From Earliella scabrosa (lineage: Eukaryota > Basidiomycota > Agaricomycetes > Polyporales > Polyporaceae), in assembly GCA_022605405.1 (NCBI GenBank), contig JABYQQ010000031.1, forward strand, positions 1-64,000: 64,000 bases of DNA. The letters run 5' to 3'. Shown piece after piece: positions 34,692 through 45,588 of the stretch; position 1 is the first letter of the stretch, and every line of letters begins with the position of its first letter. The translations under genes and the position numbers were made by a program. The notes below the pieces were generated by a model. The model searched no databases. It was not told where the DNA came from and saw only the letters and a program-made list of their open reading frames with translations.

Positions 34692-36341
34692 CTAGGAGCG
34701 CTGCCACATCTTGACGGAGTCGATGACCATCGCATGATCCGCGATGTTCTTCGGCCAAGTCTCGTACCACGTTTCCTGCGCCAACGCAATGCCGGGCATC
34801 GCCGCTACACAAGACATACCCGTCAGCACCCGGCCCTCACTTCTGTCGCGCAAGCATAAACACAGGGTGGGAACGGACGAGTTACTCAGCGAGTGGTTCC
34901 ACCACGGCTTCTCGCCTGCGCCGCCGGGGACCATCCGTTCGTGCCGCCGACGGCGACATTCATGATCAGATAGAACGGCTGGTCGAACGGCGCGACGTTC
35001 TCCGTCCCGTCCTTCCATGGGTCCGGCGTCGCGATGAAGTTCGTTCGTTGTGCACGATCGGCGGCAAGTCGCCCCGCTGGAACGACGGCTCGTTGAAAAG
35101 AACTCGAGAGAGAGAGTGTACGTCAGCCGCGAGTCGACGTAGAGCCGGATGAACTGGCTTCACTCCATCGCGAACGTGCGGAAGTCGTCCACGAACGTCT
35201 ACCGCCGATTCGTCCACCAGCCGAACGTTTTTCCGACCCCGTTCGGCCATGTGAACGGTCGCCAGTTCAGGGACCCGCGGATGTAGTCCACACCCCTGGG
35301 CGAAGAGAGAGGTAATCAGCACGCCATCGCGAACGAGCCTGAAGCTAGTAGAGCAGTCTGTGCTGCTCGATAGGCGTAGGCTGCTGATAGACTGTGTACT
35401 CACTGTGTCGGGTCCTCGGGCGGGTTCCCGCGCGCCTGCATGATGTCGATCTCGCCAGAGGCAGGCCACGGGCCATAGGTCCCCGTGACGGGGAGCATCC
35501 AAATCGAGGGCCATATCCAATCACCGAGCGGGAGCCTCGACCTTGCCGTACTGGATGTGATGGCTATGCGTGGTCGAGATACGCGCGCTCATGACCGGAT
35601 TGACGACGGTGCCCTCGGTGAGGTTGGAGACCGCGCCGCATCCGGTCGTCGAGTTGAGCGCCGTGCAGCCTGTGATGTTGTATGTGTACCCGTCGATAAC
35701 CGCGCCCTTGCCGATCACGTCCGAGGTGAGGGCCGGGACGAGGTAAAGCTTGCCATCCTAGACGAAGGAGTTGTTCGGCGAGTTGCTCGTCATATCGAAC
35801 CCTGCATTCCTGCACCAGCGCATCCGCGCGTCATCCGCGCACGCCCAGCAACGATAGGAAGACCGCGCACCGCGCGACTCACCTGAATCCGCTCATGTCG
35901 ACCTCCTGGTACCACGTGTACTTTGTGTCCAACGTCTCGAAGTTGTCCGCCATGATGAGGCACAGGTTGCTCACGCGCGGCACCTGCACATACGCAAAGT
36001 ACACTCGAATCAGCGCCCTGACGATCCCAAGCAGCCCGATGAGCGTGGTGATCCAGTACGAGAGCCGGCCGTACAAGTCCTTCTCCGTCAACCACGGCTT
36101 GTGCACATTGCCCGTCAGCATCGTCGTCCGGTGCCGCTTCGCCGCGCGCGGGCGCGCCCGCGTCCATCGCCGGCAGCGTCATGCGCTTCGGCATCGCGGG
36201 CGACGAGCTCCGGTGCAGGTCCGTCGACAAGCTGCGGAGGGAGGACGTCTGTATTGACAGGCAACTCGTCCCCGTGTGCGGGCACGACGACGGCGGGGAC
36301 AGTCCATGCTCGGGCAAAGGGTAGTATGGCGAGGAAGGCAT
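34692..36341 (-). pseudogene. GH16 beta-glucanase-like membrane protein, pseudogene
   Basis: Reading the minus strand gives the order of a fungal GH16 (KRE6/SKN1-like) protein. A cytoplasmic S/P-rich N-terminus comes first, then HKPWLTEKDLYGRLSYW, a signal-anchor (ITTLIGLLGIVRAL), DMSGF, SPNNSFV, TSDVIGKGAVIDGYTYNITG, WPSIWMLPVTGTYGPWPASG, EIDIMQARGN and FDQPFYLIMNVAVGGTNGW. The ends are still recognisable. Lesions: TAG at 35758-35760, TAG at 35199-35201 and TGA at 35160-35162 (in place of Trp). There are frameshifts near 35530 and near 36130. The second catalytic Glu expected after EIDIM (general acid/base) is Gln. At least one intron (about 35815-35885) is retained, so it is not a processed copy. 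The family acts on cell-wall beta-1,3/1,6-glucan. This copy cannot make a working protein. Confidence 0.85.
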
Positions 36342-36402
36342 ACTTAGTCAACTGGGGCGCACCTGCCATGTTTTGCTCCGAGCTGAGGTTGACTACGCTC
36401 GC

Positions 36403-36682
36403 GGGCGGGGAAAACGGGTTGCTGACTGTGGACCGTGAGGTGGGAGGGACAGGCGGGTCGGGAGTGTGGAAGGGGTCCCGACCCAGCTGCTTTCCACCGT
36501 CGTCGACGCGTGAGGCGTGATGTTGCAGCCACAGAGACGCAGGGGCGGGGAAAACGGGTTGCTGACTGTGGACCGTGAGGTGGGAGGGACAGGCGGGTCG
36601 GGAGTGTGGAAGGGGTCCCGACCCAGCTGCTCTCCACCGTCGTCGACGCGTGAGGCATGATGTTGCAGCCACAGAGACGCAG
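36403..36682. repeat. Two direct copies of a 140-bp unit
   Basis: Copy 1 is 36403-36542 and copy 2 is 36543-36682. They differ at only a few bases (for example GCTTTCC/GCTCTCC and GCGTGATG/GCATGATG). Each starts GGGCGGGGAAAACGGGTTGC and contains GGGGTCCCGACCCAGCTG. They abut the 5' end of the GH16 pseudogene. No coding role supported. Confidence 0.9.
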
Positions 36683-37219
36683 AAGGGGCGAGATGGAACG
36701 GTGAGCTAGGGACGTCGGGGAGGGGTAGCATGCAGAGCTCATGCACGCGTATTGAACAAGTCATAAGCGGACTTTTGTTAGCCGCACTTGGGTCTCGCTC
36801 GCTGTCATTTACATGCGGATCGTCATTGACAGTCCAATCTTTGTCACTTGCTCTTGACTGGACCGGTGCGATGAGTATATACATGGGTGCGAGCTGGAGG
36901 GGATCCTTGTACAACCCTGCGCGCGCGATGGAGGTGCTCCGGATGCCGAGATAGGGATTACTGGTATTATATAATCAGCGAGAAACTGGATTCGTGCGCG
37001 AGCGAGGCCGGATCGCTCACCTTGGATATGTATATGAGGCGGCAACATAGGATGAATGTGGGCGATATTGGTAGACTGTGATAGTGCTCCGCAAATGCTC
37101 CTGGAGGAGGACACGTAAGCGCTTTCAACCCTCCCACGGTGGAATCCAGCGCTTCGCCGTGTGGTTGTCAACATTCACATGGCTCACGTGGAGCTGTCCG
37201 GCCTTGGAGAACTCGGGAG
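36683..37219. other. Intergenic, nothing coding recognised
   Basis: Contains the second copy of the CAACATTCACA...CTCACGTG motif at 37169-37190. No spliceable gene. Confidence 0.4.
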
Positions 37220-37434
37220 TTGCAACTGGTTGCAAGTCCATGTTGGCGTCATAATTTCCAAAAGGAGCACGATGAGGCGCAGGTTGTGAGAACATGAGGT
37301 TGCAACCGGTTGCAACTCCGAGTCCATCTTGATGTCGTCAAAGTGATACACTGATGGGAATGTAATGTGGGATGGGCCAAGGAGCACAAACAGACCCAGG
37401 TCATGTGAACATGAGGGGTTGCAACTGGTTGCAA
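37220..37434. repeat. Three copies of a 16-bp palindrome upstream of the KDZ gene
   Basis: TTGCAACTGGTTGCAA is at 37220-37235, the perfect palindrome TTGCAACCGGTTGCAA at 37300-37315, and TTGCAACTGGTTGCAA again at 37419-37434. A half site GTTGCAACTTC follows near 37460. The flanks also repeat (GTGAGAACATGAGG/GTGAACATGAGGGG before copies 2 and 3). They lie 0.4-0.6 kb upstream of the transposase ATG. Confidence 0.8.
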
Positions 37435-37778
37435 GTACTGATGGTCAATAGACGGGGAAGTTGCAACTTCTGTACTGAAATTCTTGACAGGCGCCGTAGA
37501 ATATCCGACATCCGGCACTTGGCGCTCTGATCCATCAGATCGTATCGGTACCAGTACCGTCGCTCGACGGGGCATGGTAAGTCAAGTCCCCCCTTGTTTA
37601 GAGCCTTAGAACAAGATGTCAGCCCTCAAGGCTGACCTGTTTGTATGTACACATTGTTTGATATGACAAGCATAGATTTTGCGACACCATGTGTGGCGTG
37701 GCTAGGCTAAGTCCCTTGTGGCGTCGTGTTAGTATGATCAGATGGCCGACTATCGATATCAGCATGCCTCCCAAGCAG

Positions 37779-37785
37779 TATATAA
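37779..37785 (+). promoter_or_regulatory. TATA box candidate of the CxC1 KDZ gene
   Basis: TATATAA ends 36 bp before the ATG at 37821. The short spacing would give a very short leader. The frame is also open from an ATG at 37764, which would then lie upstream of transcription. Confidence 0.4.
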
Positions 37786-37820
37786 GCAACAACATTTCAA
37801 GAAGTTGCCCAACGACCTAC

Positions 37821-40800
37821 ATGGCTCGCAAAGGCAAGGGTGTTTCCCGCCATGTCCGAGTTTCACGCCCGGATCGAGTTGCTGGCTCAGCAACAAGTTC
37901 CTTTCCACCCAACGTTGCTGTCACGTACGGACCAGCTGGATTAGAGCAACAGCGCAGGAACACCACAAACTCGTTACGGCAGATTGAGAACAGTAAGCAA
38001 CCCTAGACGCGCTGCTAATCTATGAGGCTCATGGTCCTGGTGACAGGTCTAGGACAGGAGTCGCGCAACGATCTTGCAGATCTCCGTGGCGAAGAATATG
38101 CTGATACTTTCGACAACAACATCCACGAAGATCTCGATCTCGTAGACCCGGAGGTCGGCCACGATGACAACAACGAGTGGGAAGATGTTGTTCAACCAGC
38201 ACTCGAACATGCCATCCGGGATCTACTGGGCGCTCGGTATGTCGCTTATTGTTAGCAATCATGCGGTTAATATCATTAATATCCCTCTAGTGCTACTACG
38301 AAGCAGTACAAGGATGCACGTACATGGAGACAGCGCAAGCGGAACTTGGATACAAACTGGAACAATGCAATACCGAAGCTTTGTAGTGCTTACACCCAAT
38401 GGCGCTACGGCCCGGCTACCCCTTCCTGTGATTCCGAAGTTCTCCCTGAGACCTCGGAGATCAATGTTCTCGACATCTATAGCACCGCCACTACTGCAAC
38501 AATCACGCGCTCCGAGAGGTCGCTTGTCGAGGACCTCGTTCTCCACGGCTATCTTGGAACCTCACCTCTGTTTCCCTCCCTAGCGGTCTCTCTCAAGACT
38601 CTAGAGCTCCTGAGGTGCTTGAAGCTCTTCAAGCCATCGTTCAGTATGGAAGCATTTGCCAAGTTGTTATGTTATCTATATCATGTGCGCGATTTGTGAT
38701 AGTGACATTTGACATGACTAATGATAGGATACAGGTACCGTACCGCCGGCACTACCGTACCGCTCTCTCCGATGTGTTTGATATTTATCTCATCATTCTC
38801 CGTGACGTCAAGCGCCAAGTCATGACTGTGCTCGGGCGGGATGGTCGTGATTGGCGGCCGCAGAATGCATGCCCAGCCTGTGCCTACCAGGTATGATATG
38901 ATTCATTGTCAAACCTTCCGTTCAATTTGTCTAACTCAATGGTCATCATTAGCTGGCTGGAGAGGAACCAGCTACCTTCGACCGGCTGGTTTGTATGGAT
39001 GGGAACAATTCGCTCAAGCGCGTGGCAACCTCGGGAGGCCGCGAAGTTGCTGATCTGCGCGTCTATGAAGATCACGACTACTTCCTCCCACGCGACTATG
39101 TTGATGGATTTGCGGGTGAAGTGAAGTCGCGCCAAGCCCAGAAAAAACCCGTGCTTCTGCCCAGGGAGCAAGAGCCGAATAATGCGGAGGTGGAAGATGA
39201 TGGCTCAGAGGGCGATCCAACGGACGGCACGCAGGCCGCCGGCCCTTGTGCCTCGCATTGGAAAGCGGCGGCAGCCGACGAGAAGAAGCGCATGTGGGCG
39301 ATCTACGATGAGACCGGCATCTTTGCAAGCGCGTGTCGACACGGCCTTATACTATGGATTGCCGACATGGTGCGAAGCGGAGAACTGTAGGTTGCCGGAG
39401 ACGCCCTCCATGATTCAGAATGCTCATTCAACATACTCTACAGTGCTAAGTATGCCATCGCGATGACCGACAAAATCAACAACACCTTACCTGGGAAGAA
39501 GAACATCGGCTATGACATCGGATGCGAGTTCACGGCCACCATCCGCAACAGTTCAATCGCTTCCAACTTCGCAAGTTCTGGCTCGCGTTTCTGTGTCCCC
39601 GCGTTTCATGGATACTCCCACGACTACGATTGCCAGACCAAGTTCCATCCCAATCGTATCGTCGGCATGGGTCTCGAGGACCTCGAAACAATGGAGCGCA
39701 TCTTCAGCGTGTCTAATCAGCTCGCTTCCGTCATTCGCTATGCCTCACCGTACCGTCGCCGTGCCTTGATTGCTCTGTTCTTCGACCACTGGGACGCCGA
39801 GCGCTATGCAAGTCTTGGACAGATGCTATACAACAATTACCGACAGGCCCTCGAGATCATCACCGAGAAAACCCCGGTCCTCCGAGAAGCGCTACAAGCT
39901 CTAGGCCTAACCGATACAGATCTAGCCAAGTTTACCGACGAGGAGCGCTCATACATAGCCACACTACCGGAGGAAGACCCAGAGGACCTCCGTGGCATTC
40001 TCTATGTTGAAGCTCTGCAAAAGCTTGCGAAGGCCAGGTGCGTATTACTCTCTGTGCATTGGGATATTATTTACTCATACTTCTCTAGAGAGGAGCTCAA
40101 GGACGTGTCCGGCGCGTACTATGACCGAGTTGCCCGTGCCGCTGAGCGCGCGGAGGCTGCCAAGGCCGCTCGTGCTCCTCTCACGTTCCTGACCCCGCAC
40201 AACGGTCCAACCAATTATGATTCGGATCTCTCGGTTACTCGAAAGCTTGAGACGCACCGGCGGGAACTCCAGACTGCGGTGGACAACCGAGAGGCTGATG
40301 TCATTGCGATCGAGGTGCGCTTCGGGATCGAGAAGCACTGGCAGCCCATGGACGCCAACTACCAGCAAGCCCTCAACTACATCGCAACGCGAAACTATCA
40401 GCGCGCACTGATCAAGCTGCAGACACTGGTGGTCCAACGACTTTTCGAGCTACATAAGCTCAATCTTGCGCAGACCGGTGGGTAACTGTGCGGCCATTGT
40501 GCTCTAGCACTAACAGTTTGCTCTGGTAGGTTATAAAGCACGCACGTACATAGCCAAGAGTCTCCAGCGTCGCTGTCAAGCAATCCGGACAGCTGTCAAG
40601 GCGTACAATGACGCCGCGGCCGCGCTTACACCGCCGCGCGAGACACTTGACTGGTCAGCGGCATCACACTACAGCTTCCTTGAAGAGTTCGCACTTCTCA
40701 AAGACACCCGGAAAGACGTTCGCGAGAAGCCTTGGGCAACTCCCGCTGTTCGAGAGGCGATGCGCCTCTCTCAACGAATTCTTCGCGCGCGCGAGGAGAT

Positions 40801-41200
40801 CGTGAATGTCAATCGTGAGTCTCGCCGCCTGCATACTGCAATACGCGACGAAGAGATTCTCTTCGCTTCTACACTGGAAGAGCTTCGTTCTCAGAGTAAC
40901 CCCCTAGAGGGGGCACTCCGAGAATATGTTCTCCATCGCCGCGCCACGAACGCACGAAATATGGCCTACATCGAAGCACTTCATACCCTTCCGGGCTTCT
41001 CGGGCGACCCCACTCCCGGGCACCGAACAGGGGCATCCTTGCCAGCGCTGGTCCGGCCTTCTCAATTGGAGCATCTTGCGGCCCACGGGAGTATGTTCGC
41101 ACCACAGGAGGAGAGCATAGACATTGACTTAGAGGAGGACGACTATACGAGCGAGGAGATCACTGGACTGATTGAGTACTTAGCTGGCTTGACGACGTAG
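37821..41200 (+). CDS. KDZ transposase, CxC1 type, intact, 999 aa
   Basis: Eight exons: 37821-37992, 38047-38236, 38291-38684, 38735-38890, 38953-39386, 39444-40037, 40089-40477 and 40530-41200. They total exactly 3000 nt with no internal stop and every junction in phase. The basic N-terminus MARKGKGVSRHVRVSR is followed by the CxC1-type region ending in DWRPQNACPACAYQ (C298, C301). The transposase core has VCMDGNNSLKRV (D320), KKNIGYDIGCEF (D473), AFHGYSHDYDCQTKFHP and GMGLEDLETMERIF. The last third is a long charged helical tail ending in an acidic stretch (DIDLEEDDYTSEE). The 51-nt sixth intron is also open in frame, so read-through would add 17 residues. Relationship to the CxC2 transposase at 15 kb is distant. 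Intactness suggests recent activity. Confidence 0.9.
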
Positions 41201-41814
41201 ATACTCCCAAAATCCGTCTATACATACTCTTGGAATGTACATGGTGTATGTGCAACCCTCTCAGGGCGTGATTGTACAAGTTTGTAGGGTGCCTGCATAC
41301 ATACTTCATCTCAAGTACCCCATGCGAGACTGGCGGCTACATGCTGTCTGCGATTCAGAAGGTATAATCCGAGCTTTCTATAATTTATATGGACATTGGA
41401 AGGCAATGAATGCCACTGAACGACTCTCGGAATATGTACATTAAAAGTGGACATGAATTTGTGGTGGTACACAAGCAGCCCCGGATGTCAGCCGCGATTG
41501 TGCATGTTTCGTGAAGAGCATTTGCGAATGTCAATTGCATCTGCACGTTCTGTTCGCCGAGTTCCAGGTCAAGTATATCGGACGTAGGATCGGCCCCATT
41601 ATTGATACCAAATCAAAGCTATGGGTCCCAATATTATTAAATCACCATTCCTAGAGCCGTTCGTACCTATGTGCAGTGTACAGGAGCACAAGAAGTGTAC
41701 TGTGGCACCGCGGCAAGCATATCGCCCGTGCGCGTCTAACGCCCGATCTCTCTCATCTCATGGATGATCAGCCACCCTCGCTTACAATCTGCCATCCTCA
41801 CCTCCCTCTAACAC
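41201..41814. other. Intergenic, no gene seen
   Basis: 614 bp between the transposase stop and the next plus-strand ATG; relatively AT-rich. Short frames only. Confidence 0.4.
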
Positions 41815-43194
41815 ATGAAGCAGCCGATGTACGAAGGTCCTTATATCGCGGTGTTAGGCGGGGGAAAGCCGGGTGTCCTGCCAAAGGAGCGGTACGTAAC
41901 TGTGCTTCTTCGTGGGATCTACTCTTGTAATAGCGGCACGCCAGCCCCAAACACGTCGTGGGCTACTACCAGCCTCTCCTCCCCATCGTCGTCACTTGCG
42001 CCACGAAGAAGGACGCGGAAACTGTCTACAAGCTACAGGAGCTCGTCTTCGACATCTGCGATGCGGACGATGCGCACTCGATGATCTATCTCCTGCAAGT
42101 CGACTCCGACGCCATGAAGGTTGAGCTCGATCAGGCCTTCCCAATGTTTGCAATCAAGTATGGGGCGTATCCAGGGATTTATTGCGGTTTTGACTGGTGC
42201 GTACTGTCTGCTCGTGTTGCTCTAGTTGTGTCTAACATTTTCTAGGCATGATCTTTCATTCAACATCGCGCCGTCGAAGGACGTCCCCTCCCCATCGTGG
42301 AAGAAGTACGAGAAGGGCACCGTCAAAGATGCCATCGAGTGGATGCTGAAAAAGCCAGCCGCCAAACTCCCGCTCGTTCCTGCCGGTATCCCCCTCCCTC
42401 CTCCCTCGCGTCCCGTAAAGCAGCTGCGGTTCGATCTCTCCAATCTCGCTCTCAACGACCCGGCTGCGCCAGGTCAAGAGCTACCTAAGCACACCCCGTC
42501 CCGATCCTCCAGTCCTGTCAAGACGGCCTTTGGGTCATCCTCACGCCCGGCCAGCCCCGTCAAGGTATCGCACACGACGAAGGCAGCCTCGTCTGCGTCT
42601 GTCACCGCTGGCGTGCAAGCTCGTAAGGTGGCTCGGTCATCTGCTCATTTCCCTGGCTGACGTTATCTATACAGCTTCCGACTCCCCTAGCCCACTCCCT
42701 TTCCCTAGAGCAGTGGGGCTGACATCGTTGGGGTCATCGAAGACGACGACGTCGACAACAACGCCGATGCCGACGACGCTCGTGCCATCATCAACCGGCC
42801 CGACGGGCGGTGGGCCAATCAACTCGGGGCCCGCCACATTTGATCTGCCACCGCGTATGTGTAACACTAATATCATCTAAGCTCCACTAATCCTCTCTTG
42901 TAATCAGCGTTCCATGCGGATCCAGTCCTGGCGATGTTGCGCCGCTTCGTCCGCCCGCCGCCCTCTATGGCCTCTGCCGTTAATACGAGCCTGCCAGTTC
43001 TCAACTTTGGCGCAACGGCAGACGAAGTCTTCATGAACGCTGGAGTCGACGGCTTGCAAATGCTCACGTTACTTCAGGTACGCGTTCACTCCCAGAGCGT
43101 CGAGGTTTTCACCCATCATGTTGGGTTATTACTTGGCTGGAGTACACGTGATGCGACGATGCTCTGGAATGTGCTGACGATGCCGGAGTTGTAA
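41815..43194 (+). CDS. Uncharacterised 390-aa protein with S/T/P linker
   Basis: Exons 41815-41891, 41945-42196, 42246-42622, 42675-42854 and 42908-43194 agree in phase (391 codons). The N-terminus reads GPYIAVLGGGKPGVLPKE and, across an intron, TCATKKDAETVYKLQELVFD, then AIKYGAYPGIYCGFDW. The paired xxPGVx/xxPGIY pattern is weakly reminiscent of the RNase H1 N-terminal (viroplasmin-like) fold, which binds hybrids; this is only an impression. A linker of S, T and P (SSKTTTSTTTPMPTTLVP) leads to a C-terminal part with ADPVLAMLRRFVRPP and TADEVFMNAGVDGLQML. The last 39 residues may instead be an intron. Same strand as the transposase, 0.6 kb downstream. Confidence 0.6.
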
Positions 43195-43381
43195 ATTTTG
43201 TTGTCTTGTGCTGTATCATGCGTAACGATCGGTGCGACGCTGTCGCAAAATATATTGGCCCGAGTCCCCGTCACGTGTAAAACACGGGTTTGTTGACAGC
43301 GGAAACTAACGCGAATATACAAAGAGAGGACACGGCGACCTACCAGAACTTGCAAGTTTATCACCCACTTTCTCTCGCCTC
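43195..43381. promoter_or_regulatory. Short intergenic promoter region
   Basis: 187 bp between two plus-strand genes. It contains AAATATATTGG at about 43248 as a possible TATA-like element 130 bp before the ATG. Confidence 0.25.
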
Positions 43382-45211
43382 ATGCCTTCCACGAAGCACG
43401 ATGTCCTCGTCCATCGTCTCCGGCCCCTAGCTCGGAAGGCCAACCCTCGTGTCCGTTTCCCGTGGCGCGTCCGCAAACGCAAGCCCCGTCCTGCCCTCAC
43501 TGAGCAAGAGAAGCAAGACCTCAAGGACGCGCGTGAGAGAAAGAAGCAAGACTTGCGCGACGCTCTCGTGGCCGCCTGCGACGTCATCTGGGACACAGCC
43601 AAAGACATGCAACAGAGGTTTGGCGGACACAAGACGGGATATTACTTCCGTCTTATTCTGCAGAACGTTCTCGGTATCAAGAAAGACCCCCGGAAGCCCA
43701 GCCTGTGGAACGCGTTTGTCAGCCTCGAGCTGAAGAAGCTCAACGCCGGTTAGTGGTTAATGTATATGTACTCCTCGTCGCAGTGTTCACTTATCATGAG
43801 AGCAGACCAGGCTTCTACCCCCGACGGACCCCAGCGGGTCAACTCGATCGCCATCAAGGACTTATCGACGCGCTGGAAGGCAATGTCCCCCGAAGAGCAG
43901 AAAGCTGTCGCGGGAGCCGAACTCGAGAAGCTCATCGAGCGTCAGAAGAACAAGGTTCAAGGCGTTCAAAATGTCAAACAGAATGCATGCAATGACACGC
44001 GCGCGACGCTTGCAAGCGTGTCCCGACAGGTAAGCTATTGTTCACGTCCCTGTACTCTCTGCTCCCATACCACACGTCATTCAGCTTGAAGAGCTTCACG
44101 GACGCACGCACAACGAGTTCGTGCTCTTCGCGGTGCGCTCTGATATCGAGGACTACAACCCGCCATATGTCTTCTACTCGGGCGAGCGCATGGCGGATGC
44201 GATGAAGCTCCTTACGAAGATCTCCGTTGAAGATGTAGCCGTCAAGCTCGAGGCCTATTGCCTCCTGGGCGTTGATGGTACGTACCCGGGTACCCTCCCG
44301 CCTCTGTGTTACAATGAGATTGACGTACTCCCACAGGGTTGACACACTCTGCTCGCGAACAGACGGTAAAGCTCAAGCACGAGGTCAAGGAGCTAATCTT
44401 ACAGAGGCTTCGTGAGTAATCTACAATGCTTTCTAACCACTGTTACTGTAACGTCTGATATCTTCCCACAGAGGCCGCTTGCACGCGCTATTCAATAACG
44501 AAGATGTTTTACGTCAACTTCGAAGAACACATCACTGCGCGCTTCGGCATCTTTGTCAAGAACTGGCCTTTGCGGAAGTTCACCGCACCAGGATCTCTCT
44601 CGCGCGTCGAGCTTGAGGTCTTGCTTAAAGCTTGGCAGAACAATGTCACCCAGTTCCAGGAGCTGAGCGATGATGAGTGGGCGAAGTGGCGTGAGGCATA
44701 CAGGGAGGGGCGCGCAACTGCCTTTGTGAGTGGTTCAGAGTCCCCCATTACCACTCCTGCCTCGTCAAACTCTGTGCCTGCGCCCGAGTCCCCTTCCCAA
44801 CCCACGTCTGCCATCGCGACCGTCTCGCCCGCGCCCTCACCCTCGCCCGCGCCCTCACCCTCGCCCGCGCCCGCGCCTGCACCCGCGTCGGGGCCCTCGT
44901 CTGCGTCCGCGCCCTCTCCCTCGTCCGCGTCCGCGTCCGCGTCCGCGTCTGCGCCCTCCCCCTCGTCCGCACCCTCCGCCGCGCCCGTGCCCGCGCTCGC
45001 GCCCGCGCCCGCGCCCGCATCCACGTCTGCGCCTATGACATTCAACTTTGTCAACGTCGACGCCGTCACAAGCGCTGATGGATCGGCCGTCATCATGAAG
45101 ACGACCAAGCGCAAGACCCGCTCCGACAAGGGCACCACTGGGAACTCACGCAAGTCCAAGCGCGCCCGCGTGGAGAACAATGCGCCTGTCGCCCCTTCGC
45201 TATCCTCTTAG
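43382..45211 (+). CDS. HMG-box-like protein with Pro/Ala/Ser tract, 533 aa
   Basis: Exons 43382-43748, 43803-44029, 44085-44277, 44337-44411 and 44472-45211 join in phase (534 codons). The basic N-terminus (RFPWRVRKRKPRPA) precedes a helical region (QEKQDLKDARERKKQDLRDA). Then PSLWNAFVSLELKKLNA and, over an intron, IKDLSTRWKAMSPEEQKAV resemble the W.AF....K and L...W..MSPEE pattern of HMG boxes. A central region (EFVLFAVRSDIEDYNPPYVF) follows. The C-terminal third has a long tract of alternating P, A and S (about 44820-45030, CCCGCG/TCCGCG codon repeats), ending with a basic KRKTRSDKGTT, RKSKRARVE signal. I infer a nuclear DNA-binding protein. The family is common in Agaricomycetes but not named by me. 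Confidence 0.6.
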
Positions 45212-45397
45212 ATACTTACTCTTATGTATAATACACTGGTATCTACGCTTAGTCATTTCACTTCAAGGCTCTGTGTCCTATGGATGGTGTGAACAACTAT
45301 ATTGCAGTAAGTATGCAGTAAGTATGCAGTACTATGGTACTACAGTAATGCGCGCCGCGCGGGTGTAATACATATGACGGAGAGAGACCGTCGGGCA

Positions 45398-45455
45398 AAA
45401 CCGGCATCGAAATGGCACCGGGTAGGGTTCCGAGGTGCGATTTCGATGCCGGTTT
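45398..45455. repeat. Perfect 16-bp inverted repeat hairpin
   Basis: AAACCGGCATCGAAAT (45398-45413) and its exact complement ATTTCGATGCCGGTTT (45440-45455) flank a 26-nt loop. It lies 0.2 kb after the HMG-box-like gene, too far and too GC-rich to be a normal fungal terminator. Confidence 0.85.
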
Positions 45456-45588
45456 ACGCCGTGCCCAGCTCCTATCCAGCGCTAGGCAGCGTTCCCCGTC
45501 TATTGATGTCATGCGAGAGGGGCCGTGGGTGGGCGGGCTCATTTGAACAGCACCGAGCGTGGGCGGGCGGTACACCCGGTGAGTGTGA

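Noticed and set aside
34692..36341. Functional GH16 enzyme
   Set aside because: Three in-frame stops, two frameshifts and a replaced catalytic Glu cannot all be removed by splicing.
44509..45180. 223-codon antisense frame rich in G, A, D and E
   Set aside because: It is the exact antisense of the P/A/S-rich exon of the 533-aa gene; the codon repeat keeps the complementary strand open.
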